Counted from the first letter of the stretch, positions 22,690 through 33,214 are shown. The stretch: DNA of 64,000 nucleotides from Hermatobates lingyangjiaoensis (GCA_026182355.1 JAPFBL010000537.1:93501-157500); one strand, 5' to 3'. The notes: generated by a model not told the origin, from the letters alone. Made by a program: numbers and translations.

Positions 22690-23750
22690 AAGTCATGGTA
22701 TAAGTAAGTCATGGTCATGCGTACGGTCATGATCAGTGTCACAATACATTTGAAATTATCATGGTCATGATCAGTACCATCTTCACATTAGAAATGGTCA
22801 TGGGCATGGTCATGGTAAGTATCATCAATACATTTAAAATTGTTATGGTCATGGTCACGATTAATCTCATTTTTACATATCAAATAATCATGGTCATGGT
22901 CAATGTCATATTCACGTTTGATATAGTTAAAGTCATGGTCAACCTCATCTTCACATTTGAAATGGACCAAGTAATGGTCAGCGTCATATTCATGTTTGAT
23001 ATGGTCATGATCATTGTCAGTGTAATATTCACATCTGTAATGGTCATGGTCATGATTAATCTCATTTTCAAATTCAAATACTCATGGTCATGGTCAATGT
23101 CATATTCACGTTTGATATAGTTAAAGTCATGGTCAACCTCATCTTCACATTTGAAATGGACCAAGTAATGGTCTGCGTCATATTCATGTTTGATATGGTC
23201 ATGGTCATTGTCAGGAGCATATTCACATTTCAAATGGTCATGGTCATGATTAATCTGTTTATTACATTTCAAATACTCATGGTCATGGTCAATGTCATAT
23301 TCAGGTTTGATATAGTTAAAGTCATGGTCAACCTCATCTTCACATTTGAAATGGACCAAGTAATGGTCAGTATCATATTCATGTTTGATATGGTCATGAT
23401 CATTGTCAGTAGCATATTCACATTTGAAATGGTCATGGTCATGATTAGTCTCATTTTCACATATCAAATAATCATGGTCATGGTCAATGTCATATTCACG
23501 TTTGATATGGTAATAGTCATGGTCAATCTCATTCTCACATTTGAAATGGTCATGGTCATGATTAATCTCATTTTCACATATCAAATAATCATGGTCATGG
23601 TCAATGTCATATTCACGTTTGATATGGTAATAGTCATGGTCAATCTCATCTTCACATTTGATTTGGTCCAAGTAATGGTCAGCCTCATATTTATGTTTGA
23701 TATAGTCATGGTCAGTTTCAACTTCACATCTGATATGTTTATATTGAGAG
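22690..23750. repeat. CATGGTCATGGTC minisatellite open on both strands
   Basis: About 1.06 kb of 30-39 bp units of the type CATGGTCATGGTCAATGTCA plus TATTCACGTTTGATATGG. Because unit lengths are multiples of three and lack stops, long open frames arise on both strands (229 and 119 residues plus; 293 residues minus, His/Asp/Tyr-rich). It lies wholly inside a VGlut intron, between the exons at 22168-22295 and 23822-24065. I treat the frames as non-genic. Confidence 0.9.
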
Positions 23751-23821
23751 AAAACAAACAAAAAATAATTTGAAGATATTCTATGAAGGACTTTAGTACC
23801 TTAAAGACCAAACTTTAGTAC

Positions 23822-24065
23822 CTGAAATAGCAAACCCTGAGAAGGCGACTCCACAGGTAAGAGCAAGATTTGCTGAAAATGGTTTCTTGGAATAGGCAAC
23901 AACGATAAAGAAAAGTCCTTCCATTCCAAAACCGCCGCAGTTGAAAAGTTTTCTTACATTAGTTGTTGACAGGATTTTAGATTTTCTTAGATAGTCGGCA
24001 AGATGTCCTCCTAAAGGAACTATAACTGTCATGATCAGATGAGGCAGAGCACCGAGGAAGCCAGT
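23822..24065 (-). CDS. VGlut exon: transmembrane segments 8-10
   Basis: 244 nt, entering in phase 0 and leaving in phase 1. The acceptor is GATTTTCAG and the donor TCAG|GTACTA. It encodes [20 protein letters not shown] (TM8), [19 protein letters not shown] (cytosolic loop), [20 protein letters not shown] (TM9) and [18 protein letters not shown] (TM10). The LSTTNVRK and NCGGFGMEG motifs are specific to VGLUTs. The final G completes the Gly codon that opens the next exon, consistent with ISG-YNVNH. Confidence 0.95.
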
Positions 24066-24094
24066 CTGAAAATCAAAATATCGGATTATTATAA

Positions 24095-24845
24095 AAAAAA
24101 AAATCTGAAGTGGCCTACACTCAACTTTACTATAAGTAAACTTAATATCAATCTTCTTGCGAATATAATATATAATGTATCATTTTAAGCATAATGTAAA
24201 CAAAAAAAAATCTGAAGTGTCCTACACTCAACTTTACTATAAGTAAACTTAATATCAATCTTCTTGCGAATGTAATATATAATATCTCATTTTAAGCATA
24301 ATGTAAACAAAAAAAATCTGAAGTGGCCTACACTCAACTTTGCTATAAGTAAACTTAATATCAATCTTCTTGCGAATATAATATATAATGTCTCATTTAA
24401 GCATAATGTAAACAAACAAAAAAAATTCTGAAGTGGCCTACACTCAACTTTACTATAAGTAAACTTAATATAAATCTTCTTGCGAATATAATATATAATG
24501 TCTCATTTAAGCATAATGTAAACAAAAAAAAATCTGAAGTGGCCTACACTCAACTTTACTATAAGTAAACTTAATATCAAATTTTTTTAGGTATATACTA
24601 TATAATGTCTCATTTAAGCATAATGTAAACAAAAAAAAATTCTGAAGTGGCCTACACTCAACTTTACTATAAGTAAACTTAATATCAATCTTCTTGCGAG
24701 TATAATATATAATGTCTCATTTAAGCATAATTTAAACAAAAAAAAATTCTGAAGTGGCCTACACTCAACTTTACTATAAGTAAACTTAATATCAAACTTC
24801 TTAGGTGTATACTATATAATGTCTCATTTAAGCATAATGTAAACA
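24095..24845. repeat. Tandem repeat, about 110-bp unit, seven copies
   Basis: Unit: AATCTGAAGTGGCCTACACT, CAACTTTACTATAAGTAAAC, TTAATATCAATCTTCTTGCG and ATGTCTCATTTAAGCATAAT. It leads directly into the repeat at 24810-25065 that also occurs at 19392 and 20003. The first module is shared with the 291-bp satellite at 35.2 kb. Confidence 0.95.
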
Positions 24846-25081
24846 TTTAAATTGGAGATGTTTATTAGTCTTTCATTCCTGAGGTAGTACAGATAGTGAT
24901 TCATCGACTTATTAATATATAAGCTTATTTTTGTATATCACACAGCTGATGCAAATAATCTCATTAGTATAACTACAGCAGTAATAACATTTTTGAAAAG
25001 CCAAAGTGAAAATTTCTTGATACGAAATAATCTCCTACAAGAGAACATTGCTTTTTTTTTTCAAATATCCTGTGGATTTAT

Positions 25082-25304
25082 CCAGGTTAGCTCAGTAGTA
25101 ACGTGCTTGCATTTGGACAGGTAGATCCAGGGTTCAATACCCGATTTTGAACGCAAAATCGAAAAAAAGTAAAACGAATGAACATCAATCGAAAATTATC
25201 TGTATTATGTTATTTTAGAGTAAAGTTAAAAGTAGAGTAGGTTAACTATTACTGCAGTACAAATTGTAATTGGTATTGTAGAAGTTTACCTGAAAATGAA
25301 CACG
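25082..25304 (+). mobile_element. tRNA-derived SINE, family 2
   Basis: Head with box A AGGTTAGCTCAGTAGTAACG and box B GGGTTCAATACCC. Body: GCAAAATCGAAAAAAAGTAA, TTGGTATTGTAGAAGTTTAC. A second copy lies at 27210-27432. The end of this copy, CCTGAAAATGAACAC, merges into a hammerhead-like motif. Confidence 0.85.
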
Positions 25305-25370
25305 ACGTGTTCGAAACGCGTGTAGAATAAAAAGGCATTTTCTTTGTGTGGAGACTTTGTTTTATATATT
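25290..25370 (+). ncRNA. Hammerhead-like motif at a SINE end
   Basis: CTGAAAA, T, GAACAC, loop GAC, GTGTTC, GAAACGCGTG (25292-25322). Stem II is a perfect 6-bp hairpin, but the core has CTGAAAA instead of CTGANGA, which should be inactive. The following TGTGGAGAC is also found in families F and G. Confidence 0.5.
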
Positions 25371-25665
25371 TACCCCCGTATAACTAGAATAGTTTTAAAT
25401 CACCTACTCAACAACTCAGTAAAACTCAACAACTACACATGTTTGGAGAGCTCTAGTTCACACAGGAAGAAATGACTATCCCAGACAAATGCTTACACAT
25501 ACAACCATGAGGTCACATATCGTAATATGTGAGCTCACCCACATAACTAAAACCATGAGGTTAATAGAATTTGAATCACATTTAATACATGGAACCATAA
25601 CATTTTTTGGTGGTTTTAAATACAAAGTTTTTTTTTGGAATTCTTAATGAAAAGTATTTATTTAC

Positions 25666-25844
25666 CTCGGCAATTTTGAGACCAAAAGTCGAACTGAGAT
25701 ATGATGCTTGAAAGAGGACAAGAAGATAGAAGTTCCACGAACGACAAAAGTTAGCTACTATGATGGCATAGACAGGCATGGATGATAGGAACTTTCGCCA
25801 TGGTGTTGTTGCAATGGTGGGCATGGCCGTGTGCACACTGGAGC
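25666..25844 (-). CDS. VGlut exon: transmembrane segment 7
   Basis: 179 nt, entering in phase 1 (two bases finish a Gly codon) and leaving in phase 0 at GAG|GTAAAT. It encodes [20 protein letters not shown], then [20 protein letters not shown] and [23 protein letters not shown] and [15 protein letters not shown] are highly conserved. The Arg in NFCRSW corresponds to a charged residue (R322 in rat VGLUT2) implicated in substrate transport. The acceptor, TATAG, has a weak pyrimidine tract, but the reading frame joins cleanly to both neighbours. Confidence 0.94.
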
Positions 25845-25869
25845 CTATAACATACCAACACAGTACTTA

Positions 25870-26870
25870 TTACCACCATCAGCCTCATGACCTAATAGTT
25901 CTTAATGACTAGTCAAAACTGACACAATTATTGTTATATAACAACATGCTCCACCATAAGGCATTACATGCATGAAAATCTTTAATGGTACATAATAATT
26001 CTTATTACATAACTAGCTGATCTACCCGGCTTTACCCGGGAAACAATTTAATTCAAACTTTAATTAAAACTAATTACTCTACAATTACCCTTTATTACAA
26101 TTACATCACGGTAATTATTACGGTTATAACCAATTAATTGATTATATGTAATAATCAATTACATATAACGAAAACAATTTAACAAACAAACAAGAGTTGT
26201 TTTCACTGGACCAACACATCAGTACGAAAACAATTTAATTTTTCTATAGTTCCGTTACACTTAACTTTTTTGAGATAAACGAAATTAATACAGAATGTAA
26301 TGAAAATTATAGATTACGCAAAAAAGATATAATCTAACAGTGATTATAAATTGCACACATTATGTAATACAATTGGTAGTTGATAGATTAGATTAAACAA
26401 ATAATAAAAAGAATATTTTTTGTCGAACAATACATCAAGAAATGTTGAAAGAAGTCTAAGCCCATTAAAAGTGATATGTCTTATCTGTTAAATATGATAC
26501 CAATTTTAAACCCACAAATCGTTTCAATTAGGAACCAGTTATTTGAAGAGGCTAAGGCATATCACATTACAATTCATTCAATAATTTTAATTTGAAGACT
26601 TCACACAGTTTTAAATGTTTAATTAAAATTATATCAGTAAACAAAATTGTCTCTTAAAAGTTTGAATAACAATATTTTGATGAAATATTATTTGTTTATG
26701 AAGAAGCATTGTATTGAAAAGTGTCAATTGAGTTTTAAATGTTAAATTCTACCTACATTTTTCATTATGTAAAGTTAAGAGTTATTATGTTAAGAAATGT
26801 ATTTATACACGCAAATACAAAAAGTGATTAAGTTTTATGTATGTACATTTCTACATTAAACTATTCTAAC
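25870..26870. other. AT-rich intron, nothing recognised
   Basis: No gene. A short GC-richer piece, CTGATCTACCCGGCTTTACC near 26025, may be the end of an old interspersed repeat. Confidence 0.45.
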
Positions 26871-26872
26871 AT

Positions 26873-27135
26873 CGTGCAATCAGTTATTACGTGGTATTTA
26901 TTCATTATAGGGTAAACAGCTAATGAAATAGTCTCCATATATAAAAAAAAAATTAATCGTATAAACAACACGTTTCGAACACGTAGTGTTCTTCCTCAGG
27001 CATTAACTACAATTTTTTTTAGTATTTTTTAGTTAATACATGAGGAAGAACACTACGTGTTATAAACGCGTTGTTTATACGATGAAATTTTTTTATATCT
27101 AGAGACCATTTCATTAGCTTTTTACCCAACAATAC
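26873..27135. mobile_element. Palindromic hammerhead-like element, family F
   Basis: Reverse arm core intact (CTGAGGA, A, GAACAC/GTGTTC, GAAACG at about 26971-27005 on minus). The forward arm is decayed (CATGAGGA and GTGTTATAAACG). Mirror arms begin with GTAAACAGCTAATGAAATAG. Confidence 0.8.
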
Positions 27136-27209
27136 TTATTAACTATTTTTTAAAGAAATATATATTATTATATATATTAAACAGCTATAGTCGTTAAATT
27201 TCATACAAG

Positions 27210-27432
27210 GAGCCAGGTTAGCTCAGTAGTAACGTGCTTGCCTTTAGACAGGTAGATCCAGGGTTCAATACCCGATTTTTAGCGCAAAATCGAAAAAAAG
27301 TAAAACGAATGAACGTCAATCAAAAATTATCTGTATTAAGTTATTTTGGAGTAAAGTTAAAAGTAGAGTAGGTTAACTATTAACTATTTTAATTTATAAT
27401 TGGTATTGTAGAAGTTTACCTGAAAATGAACG
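27210..27432 (+). mobile_element. tRNA-derived SINE, family 2, second copy
   Basis: Same head and body as 25082-25304, in the same orientation. Ends CCTGAAAATGAACGG, diverging exactly where the first copy continues into the hammerhead-like hairpin. Confidence 0.85.
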
Positions 27433-27524
27433 GTATTCTAAACTACATCTCTAATAATATTGGAGGTTTTAAGTTATTATTTCTATCATTTTTGTTATAA
27501 TTTTTGCGAGATATAAGCACTGAC

Positions 27525-27635
27525 CTAGCGACTGTTCTATATAGTAGAGTTCACGAGCTGATATCGTTGGGTGTTTGGAGGGACGTTCAAAGCAAAGCCA
27601 CAGCCAGCAGCAATACCAAACAAGGCCGGCCACTC
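27525..27635 (-). CDS. VGlut exon: transmembrane segment 6 and central loop
   Basis: 111 nt, entering and leaving in phase 1. The acceptor is TTTGTTTCAG and the donor CTAG|GTCAGT. It encodes [15 protein letters not shown] (TM6) and the start of the large cytosolic loop, [20 protein letters not shown] with LG. The KHPTIS...YIE.S(L/I)G pattern is characteristic of VGLUT and related SLC17 carriers. The neighbouring exons at 25666 and 29498 fit in frame on both sides. The intron towards 25844 is about 1.7 kb and carries a SINE and a palindromic element. Confidence 0.94.
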
Positions 27636-27832
27636 CTGAAACAAAACCTCTAATACAGTCTCTACTCGCTTTCAATAACCAATACAAGCTTCCAATACCA
27701 TTTATTTATTATACCATATAAAATAAATATAAGTAAATAAATATGGATAATATAATGTAATCAAGATTCACAGTCTGTTCGTATGTTTGTTTATTATACA
27801 CACCTCTAAGGGTTTTGAACTCAGACAACAAT

Positions 27833-27835
<3 letters not shown>

Positions 27836-27880
<45 letters not shown>

Positions 27881-27881
27881 T

Positions 27882-27928
<47 letters not shown>
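27836..27928. repeat. (CA)n-(TA)n compound microsatellite
   Basis: About 21 CA units followed by about 25 TA units, bordering the palindromic element at 27929. Confidence 0.97.
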
Positions 27929-27934
<6 letters not shown>

Positions 27935-28240
27935 AATTCAAAACGAAGGAAACACACAGAAAGACACAGACATAACTCACATCGATATTTCGACCATCGT
28001 CGTCATCAGGAGGTGTGAAGAGCGAAGAGTCGCGCAGGAAGACAGAGCGGTACTCACCTGAGTACTTACTGAGTACCGCCCTGTCTTCCTGCGGGACTCT
28101 TCGCTCTTCGCTCTTCACACCTCTTGATGACGATGATGGTCGAAATATCGATGTGAGTTATGTCTCTGTCTTTCTGTGTGTTTCCTTCGTTTTGAATTTA
28201 TTTTATTTTAAAAAAGTCTGCTGGACTGTTTCTTTTAATT
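27929..28240. mobile_element. Palindromic hammerhead-like element, family C
   Basis: Near mirror-perfect around about 28065. Forward core: CTTGATGA, C, GATGATGGTC, GAAATATCGATG (about 28122-28155). Reverse core: CTGATGA, C, GACGATGGTC, GAAATATCGATG. Ends TTAATTGTGG before (TA)n. Confidence 0.85.
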
Positions 28241-28271
28241 GTGGTATATATATATATATATATATATATAT

Positions 28272-28545
28272 ACTCGTATACTTTTTCGTTGGAAATACGA
28301 TCCAAAACGAACAAATATAGTTCAATATAGAAATAGAAACATAGAGAAATCAAAAGAACACACTTACAGTCTCTAATTTTTGGTTTGAACCGTCTTCAGA
28401 AGAGATAAGAGAGGGAAACCAAGCGCACTGGTTCAGAGACGGTTGGAAACCCTGGGTCTCAGAAACAATATAGAAATATGTTTCTTTTTCTATATTGAAC
28501 TATATTTATCCGTTTTGGATTGTATTTCCAACGAATAAGTGTATA
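28272..28545. mobile_element. Palindromic element, family A (asymmetric)
   Basis: Reverse arm keeps CTCTAATTTTTGGTTTGAAC and CGTCTTCAG; the forward arm keeps only the outer part (TTTCTATATTGAACTATATT). Internal deletion removed the forward ribozyme. Confidence 0.75.
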
Positions 28546-28559
28546 TATATATATATATA

Positions 28560-28837
28560 TATTGTAAACAGGAAAACGATCGAAAAGGACAAGAAACGTT
28601 TCACGATGAATCACAAACACAGAACTAAGAAACAAACACATTTACTGTCTCTAATTTTCTAAGTTGAGAAAGGGACACCAAGAGCACTTGTGAAGCTTGT
28701 GAAGACGGTCTCCAACCGTCGCTTCGCAAGTGCGCTTGGTGTCCCTATCTCAACTCTCCTGATGACGGTTCAACTGAAAATTAGAGACAGTAAGTGTGTT
28801 TGTTCCTTAGTTCTGTGTTTGTGATTCATCGTGAAAC

Positions 28838-28845
<8 letters not shown>
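28560..28845. mobile_element. Palindromic hammerhead-like element, family A''
   Basis: Forward core: CTC, CTGATGA, C, GGTT/AACT, GAAA, AT, TA, GAG (about 28757-28788). Stem I CTC/GAG is intact. Mirror arms share ACACAGAACTAAG and TCACGATGAATCAC. Outer (TA)n at 28542-28561 and 28840-28873. Confidence 0.8.
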
Positions 28846-28875
<30 letters not shown>

Positions 28876-28878
<3 letters not shown>

Positions 28879-29030
28879 TAAAGTTTATCAGGACTCGGTC
28901 AGTTCTTCAGGTTTAAATTAAACTCACATTGTTAACGTTTCGGTCTCTATATAAAAACCTTTTTATTTAAAGTTCCCGATGAACTTTAGTTTTGTTTCTA
29001 TTCCACGGTCGATATTTTCATCAATACGTA
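28876..29030. mobile_element. Palindromic element, family E
   Basis: AAACTAAAGTTTATCAGGAC and GGTCAGTTCTTCAGGTT with TAACGTTTCGGT. The same sequences recur at 30269, 41750, 47410 and 52150. Strongly deleted forward arm. Confidence 0.7.
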
Positions 29031-29039
29031 TATATATAT

Positions 29040-29310
29040 ATAGTTCAATATAGACAAAGAAACATAGAGAAATCAAAAGATTACACTTACAGACTCTAAT
29101 TTTTGGGTTGAACAGTCTTCAGGAGAGATAAGAGAGGGAAACCAAGCGGACTGGTTCAGAGACGGTTGGAGATCTCCTCTCTTATCTCTCCTGAAGACGG
29201 TTCAAACCGAAAATTAGAAACTGTAAGTGTAATCTTTTGATTTCTCTATGTTTCTTTTTCTATATTGAACTATATTTGTACGTTTTGGATTGTATTTCGA
29301 ACGAAAAAGT
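29040..29310. mobile_element. Palindromic hammerhead-like element, family A
   Basis: Forward core CTGAAGA, C, GGTTCAAACC, GAAAATTAGA (about 29181-29215). Mirror arms share TTTGATTTCTCTATGTTTCT. Confidence 0.8.
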
Positions 29311-29497
29311 GTATATATATATATATACAAAATATCACATAAACACGTAAAACAAAAATCAATGAACAATGCAAAAAATGAAATAAAAAAAAAGACTAGA
29401 GTCTTTTCTTTAGTATTTCTTTTAGTCTTTTTTATTTTATGTATGTTCTTTCTTTGTATGACGGCTGTAACCTAACATGATCTTTATCTTTTATTAC

Positions 29498-29672
29498 CAT
29501 AGAAATAGAATGGTGCTTGCCAACTGATTCCCGCTGTGAGAACTCCACTAAGAGGCATGCCAAGAACAACACCAGCATAGCTGCCGCAAAAAGCCAAAGT
29601 AGCTAGCCGGCTACGCTCTAGAGGTGGTGCCCAAAACCGCCAGATACCATGGCAGGCGGGATATGTCACGCC
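29498..29672 (-). CDS. VGlut exon: TM4-5 loop, TM5 and start of TM6
   Basis: 175 nt, entering in phase 0 and leaving in phase 1. The acceptor is ATGTTTCAG and the donor TATG|GTAATA. It encodes [20 protein letters not shown], then [20 protein letters not shown] and LSGVLTAG, ending [16 protein letters not shown] and [11 protein letters not shown] form the conserved cytosolic loop of the SLC17/VGLUT carriers after TM4. WRFWAPP is the insect-type variant of this loop. The exon lies between two groups of palindromic elements. Confidence 0.95.
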
Positions 29673-29939
29673 CTGAAACATAGAACAACAACTATGTATA
29701 AACAAACACATTCAAAACTGGCAATCTTATACATTGGAAAGCATGAAATGAGACATGATAACATGAAATGAGTTAGACATAAAACGAAATACCATATACA
29801 GTCAGTGAGAAGCTCGAAGACCTTTTCCTTGGTCGAAAGCTGGAAAACTATTTTGTTCGAGTAATTTAAATAAAAATTATACGTTAATAACATATATGCT
29901 TTATAATTATAAATTATATATTAACTAATATATATATAT

Positions 29940-30180
29940 CTAATATTTCACTCAAAATTCGAAAAAAACTATCCAAACTGGACGCAAATCAGCTCAAAAA
30001 CGAAGAAAATGAACACACAGAGAAAAAGACACACTTACAAACTCAAATTTTTGGATGATCCGTCTTCAGGAGAAAATAGAAAGGGCAACCAAGCACGCCG
30101 GAAACACAACGGCAGGAAACCGTCCCGTCTTCAGGAGAAAATTTGAGTTTGTAAGTGTGTCTCTTTCTCTGTGTGTTGAT
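29940..30180. mobile_element. Palindromic element, family A'
   Basis: Shares ACACACTTACAAACTCAAAT and GATCCGTCTTCAGGAGAAAA with 17525, 40400 and 52300. The forward arm lost most of stem II. Confidence 0.75.
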
Positions 30181-30229
30181 TTTTTTAAATTAATTACTTC
30201 TTGAAATTATATATATATATAATCAATCA

Positions 30230-30231
30230 AT

Positions 30232-30272
<41 letters not shown>

Positions 30273-30600
30273 CAAGTTCTCCATGTTCAAATTAAACTCT
30301 CATTGCCAACGTTTCGGTTTGTACTTAAAACCTTTTTCATAGGCAGAAGGATAAATATTCAAAGAGAAAAACTAAGAATTGCATTACAAATTAATTTTAC
30401 AAAGAAAAATAGTCTGTGGATTTCAACAACAACTGTAGTTTGAATAAACACGCGACACTGAACTGAAATGAATTCAAAATTTATAATTCTGCCTATAAAA
30501 AAAAGTTTTAAATGAAAACCGAAACGTTGGCAATGAGAGTTTAATTTGAACCTGAAGAACTGACCGAGTTCCGAGAAACTTTAGTTTTGTTTTTATTCTA
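30230..30600. mobile_element. (TA)n plus family E palindromic element
   Basis: TA tract at 30233-30268. Arms share CTCATTGCCAACGTTTCGGT. Forward: AAAACCGAAACGTTGGCAAT, AACCTGAAGAACTGACCGAG. The CTGANGA core is replaced by CTATAAAA, so the hammerhead is decayed. Confidence 0.75.
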
Positions 30601-30717
30601 CGGTCGATCTTTTATCAATATTTATATCTATATATATATAGATTATGATTCAGTTCGAAGTGATTCAACTGTCTTAAAATTGTTCATATTTATTAAAGTG
30701 TTTCAAAAAAGTGTCTC

Positions 30718-30838
30718 AATGTCCTTTGGGCAACTTATTTGGGAATTACCACCTTGTATCCGTAAGACTGTCAGGAGACTGGAACAGCTTAGTTTGAAAG
30801 TCGTTAATGCCGAAGCTGCGGTACATTTCAACAATATA
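30718..30838 (+). pseudogene. Penelope-like N-terminal fragment (MSFGQLIWELPP family)
   Basis: Encodes MSFGQLIWELPPCIRKTVRR, then LEQLSLKVVNAEAAVHFNN, running straight into (TA)n. The same family occurs at 42090, 57655 (-) and 58031, and a longer cousin at 62665-62839 (-). This copy breaks a few codons before the LLPxYTN point. It lies downstream of the family E palindrome, as do other members. Confidence 0.65.
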
Positions 30839-30889
30839 TATATATATATAAAATAAATATACATATATTAGCATAATACAATGTTTTCT

Positions 30890-31020
30890 TATCTCAACCA
30901 CATATATTTCAACACTGTTTTTGTTTATCGAGGTTAGGTCCAGCGTCAAAGAGTAAAACACCTTTAAGCCAAAATTTCCTTTATATTTGTAAACATCTTC
31001 AGGATTTTAAAACTACAGAA
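30890..31020. mobile_element. Half palindrome with hammerhead remnant
   Basis: ATCGAGGTTAGGTCCAGCGT and CACCTTTAAGCC resemble the palindrome at 62440-62660 (reverse arm). AAACATCTTCAGG is the remaining core complement. Confidence 0.6.
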
Positions 31021-31049
31021 ATTAATTACAAGAACATGAAAAAAAAATA

Positions 31050-31270
31050 TATTATATAACAAGATTTCACATACAAGTGAAGTAACATTCAATGATTGAT
31101 AAAATAACATTCAATGATCAAACCATAATATGAAATGAAAAAAAAAAAAGACTAAGATCTTCAACCACAACAAGCGGTCTTCGCCTTGAGTTGGGTTTTT
31201 GACTTTTACGAAGACCGCTTGTTACGGTTCAAAGATCTTAGTATTTTTTAACATTTTCATGTTGTGATTT
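31050..31270. mobile_element. Palindromic element, family B
   Basis: Mirror arms with ACTAAGATC and ACAAGCGGTCTTCG. The forward core is TTTACGA instead of CTGACGA. Confidence 0.75.
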
Positions 31271-31465
31271 GATCGATGTATATGTATATTTCAATGTAGG
31301 AAAAAAAACATATAGAAATCAAAAGAACACACTTACAGTCACACTTACACAAACAGTGCACATGGTTTCCCTCTCTTATCTCTCGTCAAGACAGTTCAAA
31401 CCGAAAATTAGAGACTGTAAGTGTGTTCTTTTGATTTCTCTATGTTTCTTTGTCTATATTGAACT
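31271..31465. mobile_element. Palindromic element, family A (short)
   Basis: Forward CAAACCGAAAATTAGAGACT and GTGTTCTTTTGATTTCTCTA. The core CTGAAGA is altered to CGTCAAGA. Followed by (TA)n at 31466-31482. Confidence 0.72.
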
Positions 31466-31484
31466 ATATATATATATATATAGC

Positions 31485-31690
31485 AGATTCAATTATATAT
31501 CGACCGTTTGATAGAATAGGTGTCCTCTCTAATCGGGATCCAGCCAATTTTCTAGGATAAAAAATCAAACTCTCGGTGCCAACGTTTCGGTTTTATTTAA
31601 AACCTCTTTCATAGGCCTATGAAAAAGGTTTTAAATAAAACCAAAACGTTGGCACCAAGAGTTTGATTTTTGATCCTAGAAAATTGAACT
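31485..31690. mobile_element. Palindromic element, family E'
   Basis: Mirror arms AATTTTCTAGGATAAAAAAT and TTTTTGATCCTAGAAAATT around CATAGGCCTATG. Stem II GGTTTTAAATAAAACC is perfect, but the core reads CTATGAAAAA. Confidence 0.78.
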
Positions 31691-32090
31691 TTTTTATGTA
31701 TTTATTTTCCAGTATTCTTTATTCTCTAGTACTTATTTCTTTTTTCCTCTTTCGTATATTTTGTTTATATCTATTTTGTCTTCTTCACTTACTACTAGTT
31801 TGGTTTATCCTATTTTATTTTTCTAAATTCTTATTCTTAACTAGTTTCCCATACTTACCCTTTTATTCAGTCTCTATCTTTTGTTTACTAAAACAACCAA
31901 TGCAAGTTTTTTGTATTGTATTTATTTTTATTTATTTATTTATTTTTTTCTTCTTTTCTCTATCATTATTTTTTTTTATAGTTTGTTTTTATCTTATATT
32001 GTTTATAATTTTTCACCTATTTATAGTTTTACCTAACCAGTACTGCTTATCTGAGTTTCTGTTTATATCTTCTCCTAATTTTATACTTTA
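31691..32090. other. T/C-rich low-complexity stretch
   Basis: Strong strand asymmetry (T with scattered C) leaves a 142-codon Phe/Leu/Tyr-rich frame open on the plus strand. No start context, domain or splice support, so probably composition-driven. Confidence 0.6.
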
Positions 32091-32149
32091 AGACCGGGTA
32101 CGGTTGACAGCACTGGCGGTTGGTTGCCGGGTTGGTTACTTGCCGTTGC

Positions 32150-32310
32150 GCCTACAACGTGCTTGGTCTCCCATTCTCTTTTCTCCTGAAGACGGATTAC
32201 CCGAAAATTTGAGTCTGTAAGTGTGTTTCCCTACTTTGTGTGTTGCTCTTTGTTAATCTCGAACTCGTATTGTGTCCAGTTTGGATCGTATTTCGTTTTA
32301 TCAGTGAATA
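32150..32310 (+). mobile_element. Half element, family A' forward arm
   Basis: CGTGCTTGGTCTCCCATTCT, CTC, CTGAAGA, C, GGATTACCC, GAAAATTTGAGTC and GTAAGTGTGT. Only one arm is present. Confidence 0.7.
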
Positions 32311-32319
32311 TATATGTAT

Positions 32320-32515
32320 ATATTCACAATTAAAAGAAACGGTCCAGCGGACTTTTTAAAATAAAATAAATTCAAAACGAAGGAAACATAGAGAAAGACA
32401 CAGACAATTGCGATACTCTTCGCTCTTCACACCTCCTGATAATGATGTCGAAATAATGATGTGAGTTATGTTTGTGTCTTTCTGTGTGTTTCCTTCGTTT
32501 TGAATTTATTTTATT
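32320..32515. mobile_element. Palindromic element, family C (deleted centre)
   Basis: AAAAGAAACGGTCCAGCGGA and mirror TTTGTGTCTTTCTGTGTGTT. The forward core is interrupted (CTGATAATGATGTCGAAATA). Confidence 0.75.
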
Positions 32516-32534
32516 TTATATATATATATATATA

Positions 32535-32756
32535 AAGATTTCATATAAACACGTGAAACAACAATCAATGATCAAACCACAATAAGAAATGGGAAAACAA
32601 GACTAGATCTTTCAACCGTAACAAGCGGTCTTCGTCAGAGTCAAAAACCCAACTGACTCTGAAAAACTGAAGTTGGGTTTTTGACTCTGACGAAGACCGC
32701 TTGTTACGGTTGAAAGATCTTAGTCTTGTTTTCCCATTTCTTATTGTGGTTTGATC
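32535..32756. mobile_element. Palindromic hammerhead-like element, family B
   Basis: Near-perfect mirror. Forward GACT, CTGACGA, A, GACCG/CGGTT, GAAA, GATCTTAGTC (about 32673-32726). Flanked by (TA)n at 32516-32534 and 32757-32826. Confidence 0.85.
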
Positions 32757-32826
<70 letters not shown>

Positions 32827-33085
32827 ATATGAGGACGTCTTTACAATCCTGTCAGTCTGTCTGTATGGTAAATGGAGATGCTCAGTGCTTTTGCCACAAC
32901 CTCTTTTTGACTTCCCCATCCACATCACCACAAATGCAATCACGTTGCAAACCCTATGCCACCCCCTCCCCTCTCTCATCCCCCTCCCTCCCCCACCTCC
33001 CACCCCCACACAGACAACTATAACTCAATTGCCCACTGCTAAACTCAGTTTTAACAAAGCAAAGGAGGGGGAGACACTCGCTTAA
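32827..33085. other. C-rich non-repetitive segment
   Basis: Unlike its surroundings: CCACCCCCTCCCCTCTCTCA and more C runs at 32960-33010. Both strands are open for 60-90 codons. No recognised product. It sits between palindromes inside a VGlut intron. Confidence 0.4.
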
Positions 33086-33214
33086 ATAAAGTAATTCGAT
33101 TCATAAAGTGTCATGTCACTATCTACATCCACTCTCTCTTCAGTATCTACATCCTTTAATCTTATATGTCATATTAAATTTTTTTTTTAATTTTTTTTAA
33201 AATTTTTTTTTTAA

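Noticed and set aside
23084..23773. 229-codon plus frame in the CATGGTC array
   Set aside because: Minisatellite with simultaneous long minus frame; lies within a VGlut intron.
31663..32091. 142-codon hydrophobic frame resembling a membrane protein
   Set aside because: T/C-rich low-complexity DNA gives Phe/Leu/Tyr by composition; its start lies inside a family E' palindrome.
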